Shown here piece after piece: positions 1 to 47,904 of a stretch of DNA of 64,000 bases. Each line of letters begins with the position of its first letter. Positions within the stretch are counted from its first letter, which is position 1. A model generated the notes under the pieces. That model was not told the origin of the DNA and did no database searches. It saw nothing but the letters and a program-made list of their open reading frames with translations. A program made the translations under genes and the position numbers. The DNA comes from Ciona intestinalis (Eukaryota; Chordata; Ascidiacea; Phlebobranchia; Cionidae). The DNA lies in assembly GCF_000224145.3 (NCBI RefSeq), contig NC_020174.2:2790097-2854096 (forward strand). Direction: 5' to 3'.

Positions 1-291
1 TTTTGTAAATTAACACCTCCCATTTTACACACAAGTTTTGCTATATCATCCATACTCTATTTTTAGACTAATCAAAGTTTCACAAAAATTTTACAAAATT
101 TTTCCTTATTATTAAACCATATTTTTACATTAGAATGCATTTGCATGAGCTTTTCTTTATAATGTCTGTCATTTTTCCACAGCATTCTAAACTTTTTCTT
201 AAACATTAAGAAACTCTTTTATAGCACAGCTCTAGAGAATATTGAAAAAATACCTTTTTTCTTGTATTTTTTACACCCTATTGATCATCAG

Positions 292-38195
<37,904 letters not shown>

Positions 38196-38375
38196 GCTAT
38201 GTGAATCCAACAAATATATTTCCACTGTATTTTATTTTGACTGTGAATTTTGTACTGTTCAATCCGTTAGTTTATGGTAACGTTTTTAGGTTTGATTTTA
38301 GATGCATGCCGTTATAGCTCTCTGCATTTGCTTTGCATTCGTGTAAAAAGTTCTTTTGCGTTGTTAAAAAATACC

Positions 38376-38381
38376 AATAAA
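38376..38381 (+). terminator. Polyadenylation signal, DNAH7
   Basis: AATAAA lies about 180 nt after the dynein stop codon, at a normal distance for a short 3' UTR. Confidence 0.65.
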
Positions 38382-38691
38382 TATACAACTAGTTTGAAAT
38401 GTCTTTATTATTTCTAGCTCTCTCTAAAGTACCAATATATTTATAAAACAATAAACATAATCTAAATACAAAAAATATTAACATAGTGAAGACTTCAGTG
38501 GTTGAACTTAACACTTGATATTTTATAATGGCAGCAAAATGGTTTGTGTAAAAAAAGCATATGTATGTGTCAAAAAAAGAGAAATAACGGGGCATGATTT
38601 CTTTCCCAATAAACTAAAAATGCCCTAAAGTAGTTTAGCAATTAACAAGGCTGTTTCAGAATATTACGGTTGCATAATTTTGTAAACATTC

Positions 38692-38697
38692 TTTATT
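38692..38697 (-). terminator. Polyadenylation signal, SPART
   Basis: AATAAA on the - strand lies about 60 nt after the spartin stop. A second one at 38404-38409 is possible. Confidence 0.55.
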
Positions 38698-38756
38698 TAC
38701 TATATGTATTAAAACACCATAGCTAAGTTATAACAGTCGGTAACCATTATTGGTCT

Positions 38757-41700
38757 TTATTTCTTCTCCACTACCTTAGTTGTAGCTCCATCATCCTCAA
38801 TCCCATTCTTATTTTTCTCTTTCGCAAAATCTTTTAAAACTTCTCGTCCTGTGTCTTTCGCCGTTCGCTTTACGATTGCTTTCACTCCAAGATTATCGAT
38901 GTTAAACGCAGTCCGTCCCACGTTCACAGCTGCTCCCATGGCATGACCTGTGGCTTGACCAGCTTCTGCTCCATATCTAAGTAAAAAAGAAATTGTATAT
39001 TCCATAGGTAAACTTATGTTTTTTACTGTATTTATTTATTATACGGAGTAATGTTTTGTTTTACTCAGTACACAAGAGAAAATTTTCAACATAGACATTA
39101 CATCAGTTATTTAACAGTTTATGTAGAATTGTAGAACTATAACTTGTTTATGATTTGGACAGTTAAACGCAAAGATTAAACAGCTTAGTAACTTACTTGT
39201 GTTGCACAGTTTCAACTGTTGCTCCTGACATAGAGCGAGCAACAGCAAGTCCTGCTTGCTCTAAACTTGTCCATACGGTTGCAAAGCCTGCAATGAAAGG
39301 ACTGTTCAATTAAGGAAATAAGCGACTCTGCCTTTTGTCCAAAGTTAATGGGCTTGAGGTGTAAAAAACATAAGGAGGCTTGAGGTACATGAAACAAAGG
39401 CTTGAGGATGAAACATACGGGAACTTCCTGTTTTCTAATGGTAATTGATTACCCTGTTTTTTAACACAACCATGAAGCCCTGCTGCGCATGGCGGATTAT
39501 TTTTAATTAACGTCAGCTGATTCATTTGAATTACTGATCGTAACTACAAGTGCGCACGTCCTCCAGACAAACCCGCACGAGAGAGATTTTAAGCGCGCGA
39601 GTTCTTCTTCTATTGTTTATTTTATTGGGTGTGCTTGGCACCTGCTGGCACCCCCCAGTGTCCGCCGTTGCACCTATGTTATACCGACTGTCATTGCTCT
39701 GCCACAAGAAGATAAAGAAGTTATAACCATCAAAAACTGTTGCATATATGATAACGACTGTCATTGCTCTGGCACGAAGCACAGATAAATAAGTTCCATT
39801 ACCTGCCAACCCTGCCCCAGCCACATTCACCACACCATCCATGGTTGAAACTCCTTTATCATCTTTGTCAGTAGCTGATGATGGAAGGACGGTCTTAGCG
39901 CACGACACAACATGGGGTGAGATGGCCCTCCCTATTTCCTTTGTTACCGTGCACAAACCATTGACCAGAGCCGCACTCACTTTTACTGTTACCTCTGTGG
40001 AAAAAACATGCTTAAATTAAAAAAAATGAAAACCTATAATTAGGGCTGTGGATTTTCCCTATTTTTGTTTAACCGTTAACCGTTCAGTTTTAACCGGTTA
40101 ACCGGTTAACCGATACAAGTGTAATCCTAATAAAAGCGTCTTGTTTATCGCTTTTCTTTCGCGAATTTAAAGGCAACTTTACGACGAACGTATGGACTAT
40201 GCTTGCAATACACGGGCAAACGTTCTTAACGTTAAAGTAATGCTTTCTTATTCATATTCAAACCTGTTTTAAAGCACCTGCCGTCTAAATAATCAACGTG
40301 TGAATTGCAATTATGACGCAGTTATTAACGTGTGAATTGCTATTATGTCGTAATCGGTATTAACAATCAAGATTGATGGCGTAATCGCCGTTGTAGGGCA
40401 CGATCAAAGCAACAGCGTCCCTGCGCACTCTGTCTTATTGCAAAACAACAATCAACGAACACGAACACGTGCCTTTCGTGTAAATAAGACAGATATTGAT
40501 ATACGTTATGACGTCATACTTCGGTTAACGACTTGAACTTTTCGTTAGCGGTTAACCGAATAGGTTCGGTTAACCGGTTAACCGTTAACTTTTCCACAGC
40601 CCTACCTATAATAGATATATAGTAGTGTGGGAAAAATGGGATACCTTTGTGTCCTATGTTCCTGTCCCATTAGGTAGTAAACAAAGAACATTCAAAGAAT
40701 TATGAAACTGTATCCTTACGACTCCCACGGACCGTTGTTAATTGTTTGAAACACGATCAGGATATTCGGATATTTTGTGCTAAAGGTGTCCCACCTCCCC
40801 CCACCCTACTATATATGCTGCTACCTTATTTTAGGTGTATTATTAGCTTTTTACTACAAACAGTATTAACACTATGTTTATTAATGCATAATTACCTATT
40901 TTTTCAATTGATAGTGTTTAATATGTGAATGAATATCTCAATTAAATAAATCAAAAAATCGACTATATAAACTATGAACTACATTGTATCTTTACTAACA
41001 CAATTCTGTTAATATTTTTTACTTGAAGCTTGATGTGTATAATACAACCCCTTTTCAAGGCTAGGGTTAACTTTAGTAGCTGTGGTGTTAGGTTGAAGGT
41101 TGGCTTGTAGTTTATTTGCTCCTTTGGTGATCAGTGACGTGGTGATTTCAGCTCCTTTAGACAAACCCCAGCTCAACCATCCTGCTCCTAAAGCCACCCT
41201 TGTTATTTGTAAAAGGTAAAGAATGTTTTCTATGTATCTATACCTATAAATATTTTGAATAAATAAATGAAGGTAACTTACTTTAATCTCCCGTTGCCGG
41301 AAACGACAGTTGTTATAACCGGGTGTTTTGTTTCACACACCTCATGCCGGCTTACGAGTTACCATGTATGTTCCTTTGAGGGTGATTATTTTTGAAGGGG
41401 GGGGGGGAATTTTTCCTTATTTTTATGTGCAGCTGATAATTTGGACAACCCATTAGTGACCACTGGTTGGAGCAATTGCTGTTAAGCGTCTTGCCCAAAG
41501 ACACATACGGCCGCAATGGTAGCAGCGAAAAGCCTTGAACCCATTACATCCGGATTACACGCAGGCGTGATAACCACTTTGCCACGGCGCCGGATGTTTT
41601 ACAGTAAGTAACAATTCTGTTTTCAACTACCATAATTGTTATTTTTACTTCATTGCAGTAAACTCCAGTTATTACAATACAACTCTAGCATGTAAAACAT

Positions 41701-44700
41701 CTAACACATAGAAAATACACAACCAAACAACCTTTTTCAATCCCATGTGCAATTTTATCGCTCACTGTCGCTTCTCCATCTTTTTCCTTTTCCCCTTCCT
41801 TCTCTTCCTCAGGAATGTAAGGAACTGACATACTCAGGTCAATGATTGGTTCTCCTTCCAAGCGTTGGCCCTGGACCTGTATAAATGGAAAACACTTTAC
41901 TTTTTCACCAGGGACGGTATCCAGGAATTTAAACAGGAGGGTCCGCAAGTTTTTGCTTAGAAATTGAACGCAGATAAACGTAACGTGCTGGATAAACAAA
42001 TACACCCCCTGACTGACATAAATAAGCCACATAATAGGGATGCGTAAGATTGGTTTTAAACTACAATAATATGACTGTTTTACTATTTTTGAAGAAAAAT
42101 GGTTTTAATTTCTTTAATTATTTAAAAAAATAATATTCAAAAGACGGGGGGCAGACCCCGGCGAATACACCTCTGCTTTTCACATGTTGTTAACTTTACT
42201 TTTAACATGATTTGGAATAGGTCATTTTTATTAAAGAACCAAGGATTAAAACAAGGTAAAGGGTGGACAAAAGAAAAAATGAATTTCTGCATTATTTTGG
42301 TTTTTCAGATGTAACAGGGAGTAGTGGGGATTTACAGAAACCTAGTAGCAATTTTTAATACAGAACTACAGTAATAATGCATTTTATTTTCCAAGGTTTT
42401 TAACTTTTTTAATAAAAACTTGAATGCTAAAACACAATTCAATTTCTATCCTATGTTGTTGATTGGGGTCTTTGTAAAGGGCCTGTGATTTAGGCCAGGT
42501 TTGGCACATTACACCAACATGGTATTGTTAATTTGTATATTTGCATTCGGTTCTATATAGTTAAGGTTTTTGTCAATAACTTGGGATTAAGCCCTGAAAT
42601 GTTGCATTACCTCCAAACCAAGTACTAGTAGGTTATCCTATAACTAAAAAATGTTCCACAAAATGATTAAACTTAAGTAATTAAACCTGGAATGCTGCAA
42701 AGTTCATCAAGATGTTTTCAAACATCTCCCTGTATGATGGATCGAGCTCTGATGAGATGACAAGGCCCACTGTGTTAGGGTGGGGTGAGTTGTGGTCCAC
42801 TGTCAGGTTTGGGAACATGTACGCACCATTGGTGCAACGTAACACAGGGGATTGACCAGGCACGAGCGGGTAGATCCAATCACCAACTTGAATAAACCCT
42901 GGGGGTCTGAAATATGAAGAACAAAAATGATCATTTTTTATTCTATTCTGTATGGGTGAGATTTTGGGGATGTGAGGGTGAGATTTTGGGGAAGGTTTGA
43001 TGCATTACCCCAGCACTTGCAAGCGTCCAAAAGTGACGTGCTCGATCATGATCACTTATTTATCATTGTGTGCTGAAGCACTAATTCGGGTTACAATATA
43101 GTTCATGATTTTATTGCACATCGTATGTGNNNNNNNNNNNNNNNNNNNNNNNNNNNNNNNNNNNNNNNNNNNNNNNNNNGTAGCAGCGACGAGCGGAGCA
43201 ATTGCCGTTAAGCGTCTTGCCCAAGGAAACAACCGCCCACAATTGTAGCAGCGACAAGCCTTGAACCCATTACATCTGGATTACACGCAGGCGTGCTAAC
43301 CACTTTGCCACGGCGCCGGATGTTATAAGTAAGTAACACTTCTGTTTTCAATTACCATAATTGTTATTTTTACTTCATTGCGGTAAACTCCAGTTATTAC
43401 AATACAACTTTAGCATATACAACATCTATCACATAACACATAGAGAATACACAACCAAGAACCACCTTTTTCAATCCCATGTGCAATTTTATCGCTCACT
43501 GTCGCTTCTCCATCTTTTTTCTTTTCCCCTTCCTTCTCTTCCTCAGGAATGTAAGGAACTGACATACTCAGGTCAATGATTGGTTCTCCTTCCAAGCGTT
43601 GGCCCTGGACCTGTTTAAATAGAAAACACTTCACTTTTTCACCAGGGGCGAATCCAGGAATTTAAAAAGGAGGGTCCGCAGGTTTTTGCTTAGAAATTGA
43701 ACACAGATAAACGTAACGTGCTCAATAAAAAAAATCAACCCCCGACTAATATAAATAATAAAGCACATAATAGGGACGCCTAGGATTGGTTTTAAACTAC
43801 AATAATATGACCGCTTTACTATTTTTGAAGAAAGTGATTTTAATTTCTTTAAATATTTAAAAATATAATATTCAAAGGGCGGGAGGGGGGAGGGGCGCAG
43901 ACCTCCGCAACCCCCCCCCCCCCCCCCCTTGTATACACCTCTGCTTTTCACATATAGTTAACTTTACTTTTAACATGATTTGGAATAGGTCACTTTTATT
44001 AAAGAATTAAGGATTAAAAACAAGGTAAAGGATGGGCATGGCTACTTCTACATACCCAGTATTTAACACATTAGTCAAAAGAAAAAATAGATTTCTGCAT
44101 TATTTTAGTTTTTCAGATGTAATAGAGAGTAAAGTGGGGATTTAGAGGAACCTAATAGCAATTTTTATTAGAGCACTACAATAATAATGCATTATTTTTT
44201 CCAAAGATTTTAATTTTTTTCATAAAAACTTGAATGCTAAAACACAATTCAATTTCTATCCTATGTTGTTGATTGGGGTCTTTGTAAAGGGCCTTTGATT
44301 TAGGCCAGGTTTGGCACATTACACCAACATTGTATTTGTTAATTTGTATATTTGCATTCGGTTCTATATAGTTAATGTTTTTGTCAATAACTTGGGATTA
44401 AGCCCAGAAATGTTGCATTACCCCAACACCAAGTACTAGTAGCTTATTCTGTAACTAAAAATACTTCCACAAAATGATTAAACTTAGGTAATTAAACCTG
44501 GAAGGCTGCAAAGTTCATCAAGATGTTTTCAAACATCTCCCTGTATGATGGATCGAGCTCTGATGAGATGACAAGGCCCACTGTGTTAGGGTGGGGTGAG
44601 TTGTGGTCCACTGTCAGGTTTGGGAACATGTACGCACCATTGGTGCAACGTAACACAGGGGATTGACCAGGCACGAGCGGGTAGATCCAATCACCAACTT

Positions 44701-47375
44701 GAACAAACCCTGGGGGTCTGAAATATGTAGAACAAACGTGACCCCTTTTATTCTGTTCTGTATGGGTGAGATTTTGAGGACCTGGGATTTAAGCCAGATT
44801 GGACCGATTACCCCATTACTCGCATACGTCCAAAAGTGACGTGCTCGATCATGATCACTTATTTATCATTGTGTGCTGAAGCACTATGTGGGTTACAATA
44901 TAGTTTATTATTTTAATGCACACAGTGTGTGGTGGCATCAGTAACAACGATCAGATTAGTTTAAACAGCGAAGAGAATTAGCAACAAAACTGCAATCACT
45001 ACTTAAGTAAAAGCGTCAAAAAGTGTGGCTGCTACAAATAAACTAATATATATCCTAAGCTAGCTTTACATAGTTAAAGTACATCAAGTACCCTATATTA
45101 TAGATATAGATATATTATACATTAGGATTCAGCAGGCTTCTGCTTGTACAATCCTTCACCTGTTAGAAGACTTGGGTTTCTCATCATCAAATAACATGAT
45201 TTGTAGTGAGCTTGGGTAAGATGGAGGTGCCGAACTTACATCACTGTCTGATGTAATGCAGAACATCTGGACACCACCTGGGATGTTTAACAACTGCACA
45301 GCGTTGTCATTCTAAACAGAAAATGGGTTTTAGATGTTACAATTTTAGTAAACTTTGTAGAAATATGCAAAGATGCATTATTGTAATAGTGGTTAGTTTT
45401 ATAAATTCATCTGACAATTACTTTTAGGAGGGGATTTTAAAAGAGCAACGCTTTTCCTGATGTATGATAGGGCATCATCAGGTTTTGCTGTTGATTGTCT
45501 TGTCCAACGACACATTGGTCTTTTAAGACAAACTATTGCCTAATGATATCTTTTAAGTATATAATTTTAAAACAAACCATTGCCTAATGGTCTGTGTTAA
45601 ATATATGATTTTATTACCAAGATTGGAGAACTGCTGTGACCTTCAGGTGGAGACACTGAATACGGTGGCAAAGGCTCCTAGATAAAATATTGTAAGTTTC
45701 TGCTCAAGATATGTGGCTATATTAAAGCAATAGTAAAACAACCATAAAAACATTTCTAGTTTTTAAAGCCGTCTAAAACTCTAAAACATTATCGAGATTA
45801 TTTTATTTGCAAAGAAGATTTTTGTTCTATTGTTTTTAATCTGACATGCGCCATGGCTCAGTGGTTTAAGTGCCTGTATCGAAACCAAAGTGTCCACAGT
45901 TTGATGCTTGATACGTGATAATAAGTAATATTTGTTGACGTATGTGACTTTGGACAAGACACTTAATGAACATTGATCCAACCTAGTGGTCACTAATGGG
46001 TTGTCCAAATTATAAGCCATATCAAAAACAAAAATCACACACAAAGTTGAAAAGTGTGGTAACTCGTAAGCACACAAGGATAAAAAAGATGCCAATAATA
46101 CGCATTTGACTGCAATTCGGTGACTTGGCACCGGTCGCAAGAAGGCTTTTATAGTCTTTCCGAGTGCTGGGGTAATGGGCCACATCTGGCCTAAATTTTA
46201 GGACCTTACCCGTAAAAACTAAAAAAACCTACATTGTTAGAACTTGCTTGGGAAGATTGTATATCATAGAGTCTTGTTTGCACATGTTCTAAAACTTCCA
46301 TCATCCTTGATTGCATTGCATGACCTCGTGAATATGATTCGTTGTGGGGAAGATCCGTTCCTAACCCCTGTAATATATCAATGTCTATATCGACTGTAAG
46401 AATATCATAGATTTTTGAAAAGAAAGGGCCTTCTTAGAGGACCTGGGACTTTTTGGCGAACTGCCAAAGATATTATTACTAAAACACTGAATGTAATTAT
46501 TAAGTAATACATGGGCAATTATAGCCCATCATGGGCTATATAAATTTATCATGTTTTATATAATCAATTTATTAATATATACTACAATTATTTTGTTTCA
46601 TGTATATACTCACCTTCTCAAGGCACTGCAGTGCATTCATATAATGTTGCATTGCCATGTCTGCATTGTTTTCCTCATCTGCTGTAAGACCATTGTTCAC
46701 ATAACACATTGACTTTCGTAACATTCTTTACCANNNNNNNNNNNNNNNNNNNNNNNNNNNNNNNNNNNNNNNNNNNNNNNNNNNNNNNNNNNNNNNNNNN
46801 NNNNNNNNNNNNNNNNNNNNNNNNNNNNNNNNNNNNNNNNNNNNNNNNNNNNNNNNNNNNNNNNNNNNNNNNNNNNNNNNNNNNNNNNNNNNNNNNNNNN
46901 NNNNNNNNNNNNNNNNNNNNNNNNNNNNNNNNNNNNNNNNNNNNNNNNNNNNNNNNNNNNNNNNNNNNNNNNNNNNNNNNNNNNNNNNNNNNNNNNNNNN
47001 NNNNNNNNNNNNNNNNNNNNNNNNNNNNNNNNNNNNNNNNNNNNNNNNNNNNNNNNNNNNNNNNNNNNNNNNNNNNNNNNNNNNNNNNNNNNNNNNNNNN
47101 NNNNNNNNNNNNNNNNNNNNNNNNNNNNNNNNNNNNNNNNNNNNNNNNNNNNNNNNNNNNNNNNNNNNNNNNNNNNNNNNNNNNNNNNNNNNNNNNNNNN
47201 NNNNNNNNNNNNNNNNNNNNNNNNNNNNNNNNNNNNNNNNNNNNTATAACGACTGTCGTTTTCCGGCCACGCGAGGATAAAGTAAGTTACATTACATTCA
47301 GTAAATTCTTACCATTGACTGACTTGTACTTTCAACATTAGGAGGTGGTGGTCTGGCAGGTCTTGAACGTTGCAT
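38757..47375 (-). CDS. SPART: Spartin (SPG20), MIT and senescence-domain protein
   Basis: Spartin acts in endosomal trafficking, lipid-droplet turnover and cytokinesis. Exons on the - strand are 47313-47375 (Met start, Pro-rich), 46614-46681 and about 46234-46367 (end of the MIT domain: ALQCLEK, AMQSRMMEVLEHVQTRL), 45618-45677 (LPPY motif), 45160-45311 (LLNIPGGVQMF), then a 220-nt and a 145-nt exon present twice, and 41023-41187 (WLSWGLSKGAEITTSLITKGA), 39803-39994, 39197-39287 and 38757-38976. The last four are the C-terminal senescence/plant-related domain, ending in EKK and a stop. Order and blocks match vertebrate spartin. The first MIT helix must lie in the N gap 46734-47244. LPPY could bind WW-domain ubiquitin ligases, by analogy with the PY motif of human spartin. 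Confidence 0.87.
40041..40614. mobile_element. hAT-type MITE, 574 bp
   Basis: Ends tagggctgtgga and tccacagcccta are inverted. An exact 8-bp duplication, cctataat, lies at 40033-40040 and 40615-40622. Subterminal aaccggttaacc words repeat at both ends, and there is no long frame. Confidence 0.88.
40620..40812. mobile_element. Cimi-1-like MITE
   Basis: It begins inside or beside the right target duplication of the hAT MITE, so the two elements abut. Its ends are tagtagtgtgggaaaaatgg and ccccaccctacta. Confidence 0.8.
41260..41595 (-). mobile_element. Full-length SINE in SPART intron
   Basis: It runs from the taacttactttaatc tail to the gccacggcgccgg head. Its partner in copy B is 43180-43321. 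Confidence 0.85.
41732..43129 (-). other. SPART: Spartin exon pair, copy A (exons 42687-42906 and 41732-41876)
   Basis: The 220-nt exon reads PPGFIQVGDWIYPLVPGQSPV, then GAYMFPNL. The 145-nt exon reads GQRLEGEPIIDLSMSVPYIP, then an acidic stretch. It duplicates copy B with small differences (FIQ against FVQ; EKEKDG against EKKKDG). It abuts the 50-N gap at 43130, which points to an assembly join. Confidence 0.8.
41909..42175. mobile_element. hAT-type MITE, copy A
   Basis: It starts cagggacgg and ends cacctctg, with near-identical 8-bp flanks (tttttcac at 41901-41908; cttttcac after 42175). A G-rich run lies near the right end. Confidence 0.65.
43130..43179. other. Assembly gap, 50 N
   Basis: The gap lies exactly between the two near-identical spartin blocks (about 41480-43129 and 43180-44935). 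It is probably a join between two contigs that carry the same locus. Confidence 0.95.
43466..44717 (-). other. SPART: Spartin exon pair, copy B (exons 44498-44717 and 43466-43610)
   Basis: This copy is contiguous with the upstream exon at 45160-45311, whose final AG joins the A of this exon to make Arg. The 145-nt exon ends in phase 1, which fits exon 41023-41187 but not copy A's 220-nt exon. Therefore only one of the two pairs can be used in a given transcript. Confidence 0.8.
43643..43943. mobile_element. hAT-type MITE, copy B
   Basis: This is the same insertion as copy A with the same flanks, starting caggggcg and ending cacctctg. It carries a long C run near 43911-43928 that could be a sequencing weak point. 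Confidence 0.65.
45846..46088 (+). mobile_element. Old SINE copy
   Basis: A diverged tRNA-like head (tgcgccatggctcagtggttt) and body (ggtcactaatgggttgtcc) are visible, while the tail is degraded. Confidence 0.65.
46734..47244. other. Assembly gap, 511 N, hiding spartin sequence
   Basis: The gap lies between exon 47313-47375 (ends phase 0) and exon 46614-46681 (needs two leading bases). At least one exon, encoding the first MIT helix, is expected inside. Its right edge cuts a + oriented SINE. Confidence 0.9.
47245..47300 (+). mobile_element. SINE tail at gap edge
   Basis: The last 56 bases of a + copy emerge from the 511-N gap and end 13 nt from spartin exon 47313-47375. Confidence 0.8.
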
Positions 47376-47904
47376 TTTTTTAAAGATAATTAATGTTCAG
47401 GTAAACGAATACAAAAAGCTGTTTAAAAAGTCATTAATTTGTAATTCCGAAACTTGACTTTGCGAGGGGAACCACCGTTTAGAAAGCACCTTTTATCACA
47501 TGATCAAAACAAATTGGGATAGAAATCACATACCTTTGGAGGATTTCTATGTTGTTTTACAACGGCATTGTGGGCCAGGCTTAAACATGTCGTTGTAGCG
47601 AAGAAAAAAGTGCTGTTTTAAAATTCGTTGTAAAACAAGACGTCTCACGTTTGTTTAACATAAAGTATGAAAAGAATCTAAAACTCATATGGTTTATATA
47701 TCATTGTTTAAAGTTGTCTTAATAAAAGAAAAACACCCTTTGTACATTGTGATAAATTGTTGCGGCATTATCGCGCAAAGCTATATTAGCTATCCCTGTA
47801 ATATGTTTCATTATTTGTAACAGCTTGTTTTTCCGTCACTTTAGGGTGCTGCGAATCTTTGTCTAAGGTTATACGTGTAGCCCTGTTACTATTACGTGTT
47901 AAAC
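47376..47904. promoter_or_regulatory. Divergent promoter region SPART / HEATR6
   Basis: The 529 bases separate two start codons pointing away from each other, so both promoters should lie here. Clear TATA boxes or CpG clusters are not obvious. Acceptor-like words (tttgtaacag near 47821, cactttag near 47844) precede the HEATR6 ATG. They could serve a 5' UTR intron or spliced-leader addition, which is known in Ciona. This is inference. Confidence 0.5.

Larger units (their letters stand above)
38196..38756. other. Convergent 3' ends of DNAH7 and SPART
   Basis: The 561 bases between two stop codons hold both 3' untranslated regions. The + strand has AATAAA at 38376-38381. On the - strand, AATAAA reads at 38692-38697 and again at 38404-38409. 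If the distal one is used, the two transcripts would overlap at their 3' ends. I see no gene or repeat here. Confidence 0.7.

Noticed and set aside
39340..39420. Short gcttgaggt-containing tandem of about 25 bp
   Set aside because: Only three imperfect units are present, too weak to call a separate repeat.
47896..47904. Upstream GTG start for HEATR6
   Set aside because: Animal genes rarely start at GTG, and a good ATG follows three codons later.
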